Shown piece after piece: positions 41,636 to 50,846 of a stretch of 64,000 nt of DNA. A model generated the notes under the pieces. The model saw only the letters and a program-made list of their open reading frames with translations. It did not search any database and was not told the origin of the DNA. The position numbers and the translations under genes are program-made. Origin of the DNA: Achromobacter sp. ASV32 (GTDB lineage Bacteria; Pseudomonadota; Gammaproteobacteria; Burkholderiales; Burkholderiaceae_B); NCBI RefSeq assembly GCF_016428805.1, contig NZ_JAELTJ010000003.1:1-64000 (forward strand), given 5' to 3'. The first letter of the stretch is position 1; every line of letters begins with the position of its first letter.

Positions 41636-43048
41636 TCAGCGGGTAGCCGAAGCGGTGCCGCGGCGCAGGGCGGCACCCTGTTCGCCCAGGTCCCAGAACA
41701 GGCCCGCCATGATCGCCAGGCCCTCGCGCGCCACGCTGCCCAGCAGGTGTTCATTGGGCGCGTGCTGCGCGCAGGCGGGATAGGAATGCGGCACCCACAG
41801 CGTGGGCAGGCCAAGCTGGTCGGCGAAGATGTCGTTGGGCAGCGAGCCGCCCAGGTTGGGCAAGAGCGCCGGGCGGCGGCCGGTGGTGCGTTCGAGCGAG
41901 GCGGCGGCCCAGCGCACCCAGGCGTTGTCCGGCGACAGGCGGGTGGCGCCGGCCTGCATGCCCATGCGGATCTTCACGTCGGCAAAGCCGGCCTGGTCCA
42001 GGTGCGCGCGCACATGGGTTTCCAGGGCCTTCCAGTCGGTGCCCACCACGAAGCGCAACTGGCACCAGGCGACGGCCTCGGGTGGAATGGCGTTGACCGG
42101 CTTGGCCGGATCCCCGGCGCCGAACGTCAGCACGTCCAGGCTGTTCCAGCCAAAGACCTTTTCGGGGGCGGACAGCCCCGGCTCGCCCCAGTATGCGTTG
42201 ATCTCGGGGTCGTCCGCGCCGCCGCCCACCTCCAGATCGGCCAGCGCCGCGGCCACGGCGGCCGGAATGGGCGGCGGACGCAGGCCTTCCACCTGGATGC
42301 GGCCCTTGGCGTCCACCAGCGAGGCGATAGCGTGCGACAGCACGATGGCGGGGTTGGCCAACAGGCCGCCCCAGTTGCCCGAGTGGTAGCCGCGTTCGCG
42401 CGCGCGCAGCGACAGTTCGAAATTGACCGCGCCGCGCGAGCCCATGAACAGCGTGGGCCGGGCGGCGTTCAGGCGCGGCCCGTCGCTGGCGATGAAAACG
42501 TCGGCCGCCAGTGTGTCGCGTTGCGCCTCGCAGAAGGCCGCCAACCCGGGCGAGCCGGCTTCCTCGCCGGTCTCGATCAGCCAGGTGGCGTTGAAGCCCA
42601 GCTTGCCGCCGCGCGCCCGCAGCGTCTGGCGCAGGGCGGACAGATTGATGGTGTGCTGGCCCTTGTTGTCGGCCGTGCCGCGGCCATACCAGCGGTCGCC
42701 GTCGACCTGCAGGCGCCAGGGGTCGCGGCCCGCTTCCCACTTGGCCGCGTTGCCGCGCACGACGTCGCCGTGGCCGTACATCAGCACCGTCGGTAGCTGC
42801 GGGTCTTCGATGCGCCGGGCCACCAGGATGGGCAGGTCCATGCCGGCCGGGTTGGGATGCACGCGACAGGAAAAGCCCAGTTCCACCAGCGCCGGCGCCA
42901 GGTCGTCGTTCAGGTAGGCATGCTGGCGGGGCGCCTGGTCGGGCACCTCGCTTTCGGTCTGGCAGGCGACGCGGCGGGCCAGTTCCGCGAGCAGGGAACC
43001 GTCGTCGTAGGCGTGCGTGGCATGCAGGATGGCTTGTTCGCGGGTCAC
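41636..43048 (-). CDS. M20 family metallopeptidase/deacylase
   Basis: Zinc hydrolase of 470 residues (M20/M28-like), cleaving a peptide or N-acyl bond. Motifs: MYGHGDVVRGNAAKW with the first metal-binding His and Asp, GRGTADNKGQHTINLSAL, the catalytic Glu pair in IETGEEAGSPGL, ASDGPRL, and the C-terminal His in QHAPNEHLLGSV. No signal peptide, so cytosolic. Substrate not assignable. It is divergent from a LysR gene 220 bp away and followed by a Bug protein gene. Confidence 0.9.
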   Translation of the reverse strand: MTREQAILHATHAYDDGSLLAELARRVACQTESEVPDQAPRQHAYLNDDLAPALVELGFSCRVHPNPAGMDLPILVARRIEDPQLPTVLMYGHGDVVRGNAAKWEAGRDPWRLQVDGDRWYGRGTADNKGQHTINLSALRQTLRARGGKLGFNATWLIETGEEAGSPGLAAFCEAQRDTLAADVFIASDGPRLNAARPTLFMGSRGAVNFELSLRARERGYHSGNWGGLLANPAIVLSHAIASLVDAKGRIQVEGLRPPPIPAAVAAALADLEVGGGADDPEINAYWGEPGLSAPEKVFGWNSLDVLTFGAGDPAKPVNAIPPEAVAWCQLRFVVGTDWKALETHVRAHLDQAGFADVKIRMGMQAGATRLSPDNAWVRWAAASLERTTGRRPALLPNLGGSLPNDIFADQLGLPTLWVPHSYPACAQHAPNEHLLGSVAREGLAIMAGLFWDLGEQGAALRRGTASATR

Positions 43049-43112
43049 GGTGATCTCGAAATAGGCGGCGAAGGCACAAAGTTATTACGCTTGGTCGCGT
43101 GCCACAATTAGA

Positions 43113-43140
43113 TATTTCGCATATGAGCATTGCTATTTCG
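43113..43140. promoter_or_regulatory. Direct repeats between the M20 peptidase and the divergent LysR gene
   Basis: TATTTCG occurs at 43113-43119 and 43134-43140, 21 bp apart, i.e. two helical turns on one DNA face, with CAT following each within a base or two. This is a plausible binding site for the divergently encoded LysR protein. Confidence 0.4.
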
Positions 43141-43268
43141 GCATGGATTGGCGCTTGTTCCGCGATGGCTGGGCATGACGAGGCGTTGTGTCCCGGCGTC
43201 GCGAGCCTGCGCAGTGCGGGTATTCCATGACGCGATGGTGATGTCCGCCTTGCCATGACGAGGTTGCC

Positions 43269-44195
43269 ATGATTTCACTCGGTCTGAGATATTTCCTGGA
43301 GGTCGCCCGCAGCGGCTCCATCGCCGCCGCGGCCGCCGCGCAGCACGTGGCCGCCTCGGCCGTCAGCCGCCAGATCTCCAAGCTGGAAGACGAACTGGGC
43401 GTGGCGCTGTTCGAGCGCCAGGCGCGCGGCATGGCGCTCAGCGAAGCCGGCCGCCAACTGGCCGCCTACGCCAACGCCGCCGCGCTGGAAGCCGAACGCG
43501 TCGCCACCGGCATCCGCCAGCGCAGCGCGGTAGGCGACGTGACCATCCGCGTGGCCTGTACCGAAGGTTTTGCCCATGGCTTTTTGCCCCTGTGCATGGC
43601 CGACTTCAAGCGCAGCCGGCCCGAGGCGCGCTTTCACCTGCGGGTCGAACATCCCGAAGAGGTCAATCGCCGCGTGCTGGAGGGCCTGTCGCAACTGGCC
43701 TTGCGCTACACCGTGGCGCAGGATGACCGCCTGAAGACCGAGCTGCTGAGCCGCGCGCCGGTGTACGCGATCATGTGCCGGCGTCATCCGCTGGCGACAC
43801 GTCGCAGCATCGGCATGCGCGACCTGACTCAGGTGCCGCTGTCGCTGGGCGATCCCGGCACGACCGTGCGCCAGCTGTTCGACGCGGCCTGCGCCAATGC
43901 CGGGCTGCATATCGAGCCGGCCTACGTGTCGAACCACTCGGCAGCCTTCTTGCCGATGCTGCCGGGCAGCCAGATCGTGGCCCTGTCGGGCTATCTGACG
44001 CTGATGGGGCAGATGGAAAGCGCGGGGCTGGTGGCGGTGCCGTTCAGCAATCCCGAAATGCGCCAGCGCAGCATCCAGGTGGTGACCCTGCAAGGCCACA
44101 CGCTGCCGCCGCTGGCGCGGGAGTTCGTGGGCTTGTTGGCGCAGCGGTTGAATGCGGCGCCGCGAGCGCCGGAGGGGGAGCGCGGGGCGGACTGA
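43269..44195 (+). CDS. LysR family transcriptional regulator (divergent from M20/Bug operon)
   Basis: Protein of 308 residues with the LysR helix-turn-helix at the N-terminus (RYFLEVARSGSIAAAAAAQHVAASAVSRQIS) and a type 2 periplasmic-binding-protein-like effector domain. The recognition helix SAVSRQISKLEDELGVALFE is intact. It is transcribed away from the M20 peptidase gene, which with the adjacent Bug protein is its likely target (classic LysR arrangement). The effector is unknown. Confidence 0.9.
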   Translation: MISLGLRYFLEVARSGSIAAAAAAQHVAASAVSRQISKLEDELGVALFERQARGMALSEAGRQLAAYANAAALEAERVATGIRQRSAVGDVTIRVACTEGFAHGFLPLCMADFKRSRPEARFHLRVEHPEEVNRRVLEGLSQLALRYTVAQDDRLKTELLSRAPVYAIMCRRHPLATRRSIGMRDLTQVPLSLGDPGTTVRQLFDAACANAGLHIEPAYVSNHSAAFLPMLPGSQIVALSGYLTLMGQMESAGLVAVPFSNPEMRQRSIQVVTLQGHTLPPLAREFVGLLAQRLNAAPRAPEGERGAD

Positions 44196-44290
44196 AAATC
44201 AGAATTTTCCAATCCACTTCTGGCTACGGATTATTTAAGGTTGATCCGTAGTTCCGACCGCCTTCTGCATTGCCTTGAAGAGAGGAAAGC

Positions 44291-44401
44291 ATGAAATCTA
44301 TGCGAGTGGATTCGGTGGGGCATGACTGCCCAGCCATGCGCGAGACGCGCGACCCCATCCGGTTGCGGGTCGGCGTCAGCGTCGATATGGGTTCGACGTA
44401 G
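44291..44401 (+). CDS. Possible 36-codon upstream reading frame
   Basis: A short frame with an excellent ribosome-binding site (AGAGGA before the ATG) ends four bases before the hydrolase ATG, which itself has no good site. The predicted peptide (MKSMRVDSVGHDCPAMRETR...) has no recognised domain. It might be a leader that couples translation, or a decayed N-terminus of another gene. Its coding status is uncertain. Confidence 0.4.
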   Translation: MKSMRVDSVGHDCPAMRETRDPIRLRVGVSVDMGST

Positions 44402-44405
44402 CGCG

Positions 44406-45191
44406 ATGGCCATGGTGAAACGATGGAAGACCCTGCCGCAGCCCAAGGCGCTGCCTGCGCCGTGGCGCAGCGGGCTGGCGCCTGTGAACGGCATTCAGAT
44501 TTACTATGCGATCTATGGAACCGGCCATCCGGTGATCATGCTGCATGGCGGCTTGGGCAGCGGCAACTGGTGGGGCAACCAGGTCCCGGCCCTGACGGCG
44601 CACGGCAAGTGTGTCATATTGATCGACAGCCGGGGCAATGCCCGCAGCACACGTTCTGCTGACGCGTACCGCTATGAATTGATGCTGGCCGATACGCTGG
44701 GCGTGCTCGATTACCTGGATATTGCCCGGGCATCTTTCGTGGGGTGGAGCGATGGCGCGATCATCGGCCTGCTGGCCGCGGCGCATCATGGCGAGCGGGT
44801 CGACCGGTTGTTCGCCTTCGCGCCGAACGTCACGCTCAGCGGCGTGCGAAAGAACTTCCAGGACACGGCGACTTTCAAGCTGGCCGCGCGGCGCGCAGCG
44901 GACGAATACCGCGCGCTGTCCAGCACCCCGGATCAGTATGCGCAATTCCTCGCCCAGATTGAAACGTTATGGGCCAACGATACGATCCTGACCCGGCGGC
45001 AACTGAAGGCAATTGCCACGCCGACAACAATCGCCTGCGGCGCGCATGATGAGGCCATCAAATTTACCCATCTGAAGTACGTCGCGCGCGCCATCCCGGG
45101 CGCACACCTGGTGATATTGCCCGAGGGCAGCCACTTTGCGCCCCTTCAGACGCCGCATGAATTCAATGCTGCGCTGCTGGCGGGATTGTGA
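44406..45191 (+). CDS. Alpha/beta-fold hydrolase
   Basis: Protein of about 261 residues of the alpha/beta hydrolase fold. Oxyanion-hole HGGLGSGNWW, nucleophile elbow FVGWSDGAIIGLLAA with Ser, and the closing GSHFAPLQTP with His are present; the acid is probably the Asp in CGAHDEAIKF. The start may be ATG 44406 or 44412; neither has a clear ribosome-binding site, and the reading frame upstream (44291) has a good one in another frame. Substrate unknown; many family members are esterases or lactonases. Isolated gene with a convergent LysR neighbour. Confidence 0.82.
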   Translation: MAMVKRWKTLPQPKALPAPWRSGLAPVNGIQIYYAIYGTGHPVIMLHGGLGSGNWWGNQVPALTAHGKCVILIDSRGNARSTRSADAYRYELMLADTLGVLDYLDIARASFVGWSDGAIIGLLAAAHHGERVDRLFAFAPNVTLSGVRKNFQDTATFKLAARRAADEYRALSSTPDQYAQFLAQIETLWANDTILTRRQLKAIATPTTIACGAHDEAIKFTHLKYVARAIPGAHLVILPEGSHFAPLQTPHEFNAALLAGL

Positions 45192-45269
45192 TCAGGGCAG
45201 CAATGACCGTCGCGGCCCTGTAAAAGAGATCCCATGCGCGAAAGCCGGGCCTGCGTCGGGCGTTCAGTT

Positions 45270-46169
45270 TCAGGCGCCCAGGCGCGCCTGGATGAACGCC
45301 AGCAAGGCGCGCACGCGGGCGGTCACCGAGTGGCGGTGGGCGTAGACGCCCAGCAGCTGCAATGGCGCGGGCGGCAGGTCCAGCGGCACGTGCACCAGGC
45401 GGCCCGCTGCCAGGTCGTCCTGGCACGAGATCGCCGCCAGGATGGCGAAGCCGAGGCCCTGGCGGGCGCCGGCCAGGGCCAGTTCGCCGCTGTTGACCCG
45501 ATAGCGGCTGCGTACCGGTACTTTGACGATGCCGCCCGCGCCGTCGTCGAATTGCCAGGGCTGGCCTTTCAAGGCGCTCAGGGTGGTGATGCAGGGCAGC
45601 GACTTCAGCTCGCGCACCTGGCGGGGCGTGCCGGTCCTGGCGAGCAGGGCGGGGGCGGCGACCACGATGCTGGGCAACGTCGCCAGGTCGCGCGTGATGA
45701 AGGTGCTGTCTTCCTGCTTGCCGCGATGGAAAATGATGGCCAGGTCCACGTCTTCGCGCAGCGCGTCCAGGCCCGTCAGGCGGGTATCGCATTCGAGTTC
45801 GATACCGGGATGCCCGTCGCAGAATGTCGCCAGGATCGGGGCCAGCAGGCGGGGCGCTTCGCCAGGCATGCACATCTTCAGCGGGCCGCGCAGTTCGCGC
45901 TGCACCGCGCCCAGTTCATCTTCCGTCGACGCCAGCGCGTCCAGGAACGGCTTGGCCCGCTGGTACAGCAATTGTCCGGCCTCGGTCATGCGCAGATGGC
46001 GCGTGCTGCGTTCCAGCAAGCGGGCGCCCAGCCTTTTTTCCAACGCCGCGACGTGGCGGCTGACGTTGGATGATGGCATCGACAGCAGGCGCGCCGCGCC
46101 GGCAAAACTCTGCTCATCCACGACCGCTGCGTAGACGCGCACGGCATTCAGGTCCATTGCGGGGCGCAT
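45270..46169 (-). CDS. LysR family transcriptional regulator (divergent from flavin monooxygenase)
   Basis: Protein of about 299 residues. HTH near residues 5-60 (YAAVVDEQSFAGAARLLSMPSSNVSRHVA) and a C-terminal effector domain (VRSRYRVNSGELALAGARQGLGFAIL). It belongs to the group close to DNA-binding activators of aromatic or antibiotic resistance genes (SwrZ-like), which act on a divergent target. The start at 46169 (or 46157) is uncertain. The FAD monooxygenase 130 bp away on the other strand is the probable target. Confidence 0.88.
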   Translation of the reverse strand: MRPAMDLNAVRVYAAVVDEQSFAGAARLLSMPSSNVSRHVAALEKRLGARLLERSTRHLRMTEAGQLLYQRAKPFLDALASTEDELGAVQRELRGPLKMCMPGEAPRLLAPILATFCDGHPGIELECDTRLTGLDALREDVDLAIIFHRGKQEDSTFITRDLATLPSIVVAAPALLARTGTPRQVRELKSLPCITTLSALKGQPWQFDDGAGGIVKVPVRSRYRVNSGELALAGARQGLGFAILAAISCQDDLAAGRLVHVPLDLPPAPLQLLGVYAHRHSVTARVRALLAFIQARLGA

Positions 46170-46302
46170 GATTATCCCGATCAAGGTATGAAAAGAACCC
46201 ATTTTTACATGCTAGTTATCGCAGTCGGCGCAATCTACGATGCCGCCTTGCCTTGTCCTGCGCCGCCGGCGAAGGAAGGCGTGACAGGCGGGAGCTTTCA
46301 AC

Positions 46303-47490
46303 GTGGATATCGGAATCGTGGGCGGCGGCATCGCCGGCCTGAGCGTGGCATTGGCCCTGAGCCAGCGAGGGCACCGGCCCCGGGTGTATGAGCGGGGGGC
46401 AGGCCCCACAACGATGGGGGCGGGCGTGACGCTCTGGCCCAACGCCGGCCTGGTGCTGGAGGAACTGGGGCTGTTGCCGGACATTGCCGCCGTGAGCGGC
46501 CGGCCCGTGGCGATGCACCGCATGGATCCGGCGGGCAACCCGCTGGGCGGCATCGACATTACGCTGCTGGATCGCCTGATGGGGTATCCCACCCACACGA
46601 TCCTGCGCCGCGATCTGCTGGCGGTGCTGCTGGACCATGTGGCGCAGGCGGGCATTGAGGTCGTCTACGGCCACCGCGCGGTTGCGATCGACCTGGACGA
46701 CGCCGGCAGGGCCGTGGCCCGGTTCGATAACGGCGTGACCGTTGGTCCCGACCTGTTGATCGGCGCCGATGGTCGCATGGGCTCGGTGGCGCGCCAGTTC
46801 GTGGCCGGTGACAACGCGCCGGTCTATCAAGGTTTCGTGAACTGGATCGGCGTGGCGTCGGGGGCGGGGGCGTTGGTGGATGACGTCGCCATTCAGGACT
46901 ATTGGGGGATAGGCGAGCGCTTCGGCTGCGTCGCGGTCCGGCCGGACCTGGTGTATTGGGCCGCCGCCGAGGCGCGACCCTTGTCCGCGGCGCAGCAAGG
47001 CGACGCGGATTTGCGGACCGAGGTGCTGGACCGCTTCGGCGGCTGGGCGGGGCCGGTGTCCCGGATCATCCAGGCCACGCCCGCGCAGGCCTTGCGCCTG
47101 ATCGCCGTGCACGACCTGGAGCCGTTGCCCGTCTGGAGCCGGGCCAATGTGCTGCTGGTGGGCGATGCGGCGCATGCGCCGTTGCCGACGTCGGGCCAGG
47201 GGGCTTGCCAGGCGCTGGAAGACGCCTGGCATCTGGGGCGTTGCCTGGATGAGGCCACGACCAGCCTTGAAGCCGCCTTGCAGCGCTTCACGCAGATTCG
47301 TGCCCCCAAGACCGCGCAACTGACGCTGCAGGCGCGCGGGTTTGCGCAGGGCCTGTTTGTCACGGACCCCGACGTGTGCCGGATCCGCAACCAGCAGGCG
47401 CTGGCGGCCGACCCGGCGCAGGCCGTGCGGGCCATGGCGGCGGGGTGGGGGCAGGGGCTGGAATCCGTCCGCGCCCGCCCGCAGGGATAA
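46303..47490 (+). CDS. FAD-dependent monooxygenase (aromatic hydroxylase family)
   Basis: Single-component flavoprotein hydroxylase of 395 residues. The FAD motif GIVGGGIAGLSVALALSQRG is at the N-terminus, the middle motif is DLLIGADGRMGSVARQF and the FAD-ribose motif is LLVGDAAHAPLPTSGQGACQ. Such enzymes hydroxylate aromatic or tetracycline-like compounds with NAD(P)H and oxygen. GTG start with GGAG eight bases before. Divergent from a LysR regulator. The substrate is unknown. Confidence 0.88.
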   Translation: MDIGIVGGGIAGLSVALALSQRGHRPRVYERGAGPTTMGAGVTLWPNAGLVLEELGLLPDIAAVSGRPVAMHRMDPAGNPLGGIDITLLDRLMGYPTHTILRRDLLAVLLDHVAQAGIEVVYGHRAVAIDLDDAGRAVARFDNGVTVGPDLLIGADGRMGSVARQFVAGDNAPVYQGFVNWIGVASGAGALVDDVAIQDYWGIGERFGCVAVRPDLVYWAAAEARPLSAAQQGDADLRTEVLDRFGGWAGPVSRIIQATPAQALRLIAVHDLEPLPVWSRANVLLVGDAAHAPLPTSGQGACQALEDAWHLGRCLDEATTSLEAALQRFTQIRAPKTAQLTLQARGFAQGLFVTDPDVCRIRNQQALAADPAQAVRAMAAGWGQGLESVRARPQG

Positions 47491-47551
47491 AATGCGGATC
47501 GAATCATGCCGTGGCGCGCCGTGCGCCGCGCCCAGCGAACAGGTTTCAGCC

Positions 47552-48253
47552 ATGTCAGAACACACCCCCGAAGCGCTCGCGCGCCAACTGGACGCCGCAC
47601 GCGCCAAGCTGCGTCTGTGGCGCGAGGTGGAACCCGCCTACCAGAAGCAGTTCGAGGACGTGCTGGCGCCGCTGGAGTCGACCGCCCTTGAGCTGAAGGC
47701 CAAGCTGGTGCTCTGCTTTGACCACGCCAGCAAGCAAAAGGAACTGACCAAGGGCGAGCGTGAACTGGCCTCGGAACTGGTACAGCAGCTGGGGCAAGAG
47801 ACGCTGGCGGCCATCGTGCTGGACGGCACGCCCGCGGAATGCGACGTCGACCGGATCAAGGCGGTGTACCGCAAGCACAGCGGCTCGGACTTCGATGCCG
47901 AAGTGGCTGAAGAACTGGCGGAAATCCAGTCTCACGCGGTGACGCTGGCGCTGGCCGTGCCGGCGGAACCCGATCCGGGTCCCGACCCGGTGGCGCAACT
48001 GGCCGCGGTCAAGCGGGAACTGGCGGCGGTCGAAGAGCACTTCGCGGCCCGCTTCCACTTCGATCCGGACCAGGACATCGATCCGGCCGACTTGATGGAA
48101 GACCTGGCCGCCGAGATCGAAGATGCCGAGGAGTACATCGGCGAGCTGGAATTCGAGCTGACGCAGTTCGTGGACATGCAGCAGGTCAAGGCCTGGCTGA
48201 AGGCCATGAAAAAGCAGCTGGACGCGGACAAGCGGCGCGACGCCCGGTCGTGA
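47552..48253 (+). CDS. Uncharacterised acidic helical protein
   Basis: Protein of 233 residues, soluble, very rich in Glu, Ala and Leu, with long amphipathic helices such as [20 protein letters not shown] and a C-terminal coiled-coil ([20 protein letters not shown], then [18 protein letters not shown]). No domain recognised. ATG 47552 follows AGG at good spacing; an in-frame ATG at 47492 is less likely. Located between the FAD monooxygenase and mobB. Probable intracellular scaffold or regulator; function unknown. Confidence 0.7.
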   Translation: MSEHTPEALARQLDAARAKLRLWREVEPAYQKQFEDVLAPLESTALELKAKLVLCFDHASKQKELTKGERELASELVQQLGQETLAAIVLDGTPAECDVDRIKAVYRKHSGSDFDAEVAEELAEIQSHAVTLALAVPAEPDPGPDPVAQLAAVKRELAAVEEHFAARFHFDPDQDIDPADLMEDLAAEIEDAEEYIGELEFELTQFVDMQQVKAWLKAMKKQLDADKRRDARS

Positions 48254-48320
48254 CGATACCGCAGCCGCCACGCGTGGATGCGTTCCTGTCCATTGCCCGT
48301 TCCTCGCCTTCGGAGTCAGC

Positions 48321-48818
48321 ATGACGTCTGTTTTCGGTATCGCGGGCCGCTCGGGCAGCGGCAAGACCACCTTGATCGAAGCGATGCTGCCGCTGCTGGG
48401 CGCGGCCGGGCTGAGGGTCAGCGTGATCAAGCACAGCCACCATGATTTCCAGCTGGAGCCGCCCGGCAAGGACAGCGCGCGCTTTCGACTGGCCGGGGCG
48501 CAGGAAGTCATGGTGGCGTCGCCGTTCCGCTATGCCATCGTGCACGAATTGCGCGGTGCGCCGGAACCCTCGCTTCAGGACCAGATCGCGCGCTTGGCGC
48601 CGGCCGATCTGGTGCTGGTCGAAGGCTTCAAGCATGCCGGGATCCCGCGGATCGAGGTCTACCGGCCCGCCCTGGGCAAGCCGCCCCTGCACGAGGGGGA
48701 CGCGGCATTCCTGGCGGTCGCGACCGATGCCGTGCTGAACACGGCATTGCCCTGCTTGCCGTTGAACCAGCCGGCCGTCGTGGCCGAGTTCATCCGCCGG
48801 GCGGTGGGGCGAGCTTGA
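48321..48818 (+). CDS. mobB: Molybdopterin-guanine dinucleotide biosynthesis adapter protein
   Basis: GTP-binding protein of 165 residues that helps MobA attach GMP to molybdopterin. P-loop [19 protein letters not shown] at the N-terminus, then [19 protein letters not shown], the typical MobB segment that precedes the [14 protein letters not shown] motif, and LVLVEGFKH. Complete length. The cofactor may serve molybdoenzymes such as those of anaerobic respiration; the YedY-like enzyme here uses the simpler form and may not need it. Confidence 0.95.
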   Translation: MTSVFGIAGRSGSGKTTLIEAMLPLLGAAGLRVSVIKHSHHDFQLEPPGKDSARFRLAGAQEVMVASPFRYAIVHELRGAPEPSLQDQIARLAPADLVLVEGFKHAGIPRIEVYRPALGKPPLHEGDAAFLAVATDAVLNTALPCLPLNQPAVVAEFIRRAVGRA

Positions 48819-48893
48819 CCTGCAGGGCTTGCGACCCGCCTCGCAGGCCCTCGTGGTGTCGATTGCCTGCCGTCGCGCCGGCCGCCACGCCGT

Positions 48894-48935
48894 TTGATCT
48901 GCGACAAGGCCGCGCCGCCGGCCGGCCCCTAGACT
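48894..48935 (+). promoter_or_regulatory. FNR-dependent promoter of ubiUVT with near-leaderless transcript
   Basis: TTGATCTGCGACAA (48894-48907) resembles the FNR dyad (left half perfect, right half CAA retained). A -10-like TAGACT lies at 48930-48935. The distance from the box centre to the -10 centre is 32 bp, the spacing of a class II (-41.5) FNR promoter, which puts transcription start at about 48942, one base before the ubiU ATG. Confidence 0.6.
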
Positions 48936-48942
48936 GGCCGGC

Positions 48943-49959
48943 ATGCATACCCGAACCTCTCCGTTGGAACTTGTGGCGCCGGCAGGCAGCCTGGCCGCGC
49001 TGAAGGCGGCGATCGAGGCAGGCGCCGATACCGTCTACCTGGGCCTGAAGAACGCCACCAACGCCCGCAACTTCGCCGGGCTCAATTTCACCGAAGACGA
49101 CATCCGCGCTGGCGTCGAACTGGCCCACGCCAGGGGCCGCCAGGTGCTGTTCGCGATCAACACCTTCGTGCAGCCCGGCCGCGGCCAGGAATGGCGCGAG
49201 GCGGTCGATGCCGCGCACGCCTTGGGCGCCGACGCCGTCATCATGGCCGACGCCGGCTTGCTGGGCTACGCCCGCGATCGCTACCCCGACCTGCGGCTGC
49301 ACCTGTCGGTGCAGGGCTCGGCCACGCATGCCGACGCCATCGAGTTGATGAAAGAGCAATTCGGTATCCACCGCGTCGTGCTGCCGCGCGTGTTGACCCT
49401 GGCCGAGATCGGGCGCATCTGCGCCAACGTCAGCGTCCAGGTCGAGGTGTTCGGCTTTGGCAGCCTGTGTGTCATGGCCGAGGGGCGTTGCCTGCTGTCG
49501 TCCTATGCCACCGGCGCCTCGCCCAACAACCAGGGCGTCTGTTCGCCGGCCGGCGCGGTTCGGTGGGTGGAGCAGGATGGCCGCCTGGACGCCCGCTTGA
49601 ACGGCATCCTGATCGATCGCTACGAACCCGGCGAACCCGCGGCCTATCCCACGCTGTGCAAGGGCCGCTTCGAGGTCGATGGCCGCGCCGACCATGCGCT
49701 GGAAGCGCCCACCAGCCTGAATGCCATTGGCCTGCTGCCGCGGCTGGCGCAGATGGGCGTGGCGGCCGTGAAGATAGAAGGGCGCCAACGCAGCCCGGCG
49801 TATGTGACGCAGGTGGTGTCCACGCTGCGCGCGGCGCTGGACAGCGCACACGCCGCGCCCAGCCGCTATTCGCCGCGCCCGGAATGGAACGCCATGCTGG
49901 CGCGCCACGCCGAGGGTTCCCAAGTCACGCAAGGCGCATTCGAACGTCCATGGAAATGA
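48943..49959 (+). CDS. ubiU: Oxygen-independent ubiquinone hydroxylation protein UbiU (U32 peptidase-like)
   Basis: 4Fe-4S protein of 338 residues of the U32 group. It works with UbiV to hydroxylate ubiquinone precursors without oxygen, using prephenate as oxygen donor (family knowledge). Four Cys lie in FGFGSLCVMAEGRC, PNNQGVC and PTLCKGRF, at the 7- and 17-residue spacings seen in E. coli UbiU. N-terminal ELVAPAGSLAALKAAIEAGAD is typical. Overlaps ubiV. Regulated, probably, by the FNR-like promoter just upstream. Confidence 0.95.
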   Translation: MHTRTSPLELVAPAGSLAALKAAIEAGADTVYLGLKNATNARNFAGLNFTEDDIRAGVELAHARGRQVLFAINTFVQPGRGQEWREAVDAAHALGADAVIMADAGLLGYARDRYPDLRLHLSVQGSATHADAIELMKEQFGIHRVVLPRVLTLAEIGRICANVSVQVEVFGFGSLCVMAEGRCLLSSYATGASPNNQGVCSPAGAVRWVEQDGRLDARLNGILIDRYEPGEPAAYPTLCKGRFEVDGRADHALEAPTSLNAIGLLPRLAQMGVAAVKIEGRQRSPAYVTQVVSTLRAALDSAHAAPSRYSPRPEWNAMLARHAEGSQVTQGAFERPWK

Positions 49960-50846
49960 AACCCAAAGCTTTCCGCATTTCGGCCGGTCCGCTGCTGTAT
50001 TACTGGCCGCGCCAGCGCACGCTGGATTTCTATGCGTCGCTGGCCGACAGCCCGGCCGACATCCTTTACGTGGGCGAAACGGTCTGTAGCCGGCGTCATG
50101 ACCTGCGCGCCGACGACTGGCTGGACCTGGCGCGCGACCTGCGGGCCGCGGGCAAGGACGTGGTGCTGTCGGGCCGCACGCTGATCGAAACCGGCACCGA
50201 GGCCTCGGCGCTGCGGCGCCTGTGCGAGCAGCAGGACTTCATGGTGGAAACCGGCGAGGTCGGCGCGCTGCGCCACCTGGGCGGCCGGCCGTTCGTGGCG
50301 GGCCCGCACATGAACGCCTATCACGGCGGCACGCTGCAATGGCTGGCCGCGCGCGGCGCGGCCCGCTTCGTGGCGCCATTGGAAATGCACGTGAATGCGC
50401 TGGCCCGGTTGCTGGCCGAGCGTCCCGCGGGCCTGGAGGCCGAGATCATGGTGTGGGGCCGCATGGCGCTGGCGTTCTCGGCGCGCTGCTTTACCGCCCG
50501 GCACTTCCGGCTGAACAAGGACGACTGCGGCTTTCGCTGCATCGAGCATCCGGACGGCCTGGACATGCGTACCCGCGAATCGCGTGAATTCCTGGCGATC
50601 AATGGCATCCAGGTGCGGTCGGCCGCCTGTCTGGACCTGCTGGATCAGGCGGCGTACCTGGTGGATCTGGGCGCGCAGGTATTGCGCGTCAGTCCGCAAT
50701 CGGCCGGCACGCTGGAAGCGATCGCCGCGCTGGACGCAGTGCGGCGTGGCAAGGCGCAAGCCGAGGTGGCGCCGCCTGTCGGCATCGGCCGCTGTAACGG
50801 CTATTTCCATGGCCAATCGGGCATCGTCTGGCAGGCGCGCGCATGA
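49950..50846 (+). CDS. ubiV: Oxygen-independent ubiquinone hydroxylation protein UbiV
   Basis: Partner of UbiU, 298 residues. The 4Fe-4S Cys residues are visible: GETVCSRRHDLRADDW near the N-terminus and SARCFTARHFRLNKDDCGFRC with the 13- and 4-residue spacings of E. coli UbiV. Start at ATG 49950, overlapping ubiU by 10 bases; an ATG six bases later is also possible. The next gene, ubiT, overlaps by ATGA. Confidence 0.94.
   Translation: MEMKPKAFRISAGPLLYYWPRQRTLDFYASLADSPADILYVGETVCSRRHDLRADDWLDLARDLRAAGKDVVLSGRTLIETGTEASALRRLCEQQDFMVETGEVGALRHLGGRPFVAGPHMNAYHGGTLQWLAARGAARFVAPLEMHVNALARLLAERPAGLEAEIMVWGRMALAFSARCFTARHFRLNKDDCGFRCIEHPDGLDMRTRESREFLAINGIQVRSAACLDLLDQAAYLVDLGAQVLRVSPQSAGTLEAIAALDAVRRGKAQAEVAPPVGIGRCNGYFHGQSGIVWQARA

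Noticed and set aside
48321-48818. Idea that mobB belongs to the msr molybdoenzyme system
   Set aside because: It is more than 20 kb away, and YedY-type enzymes use molybdopterin without the guanine nucleotide.
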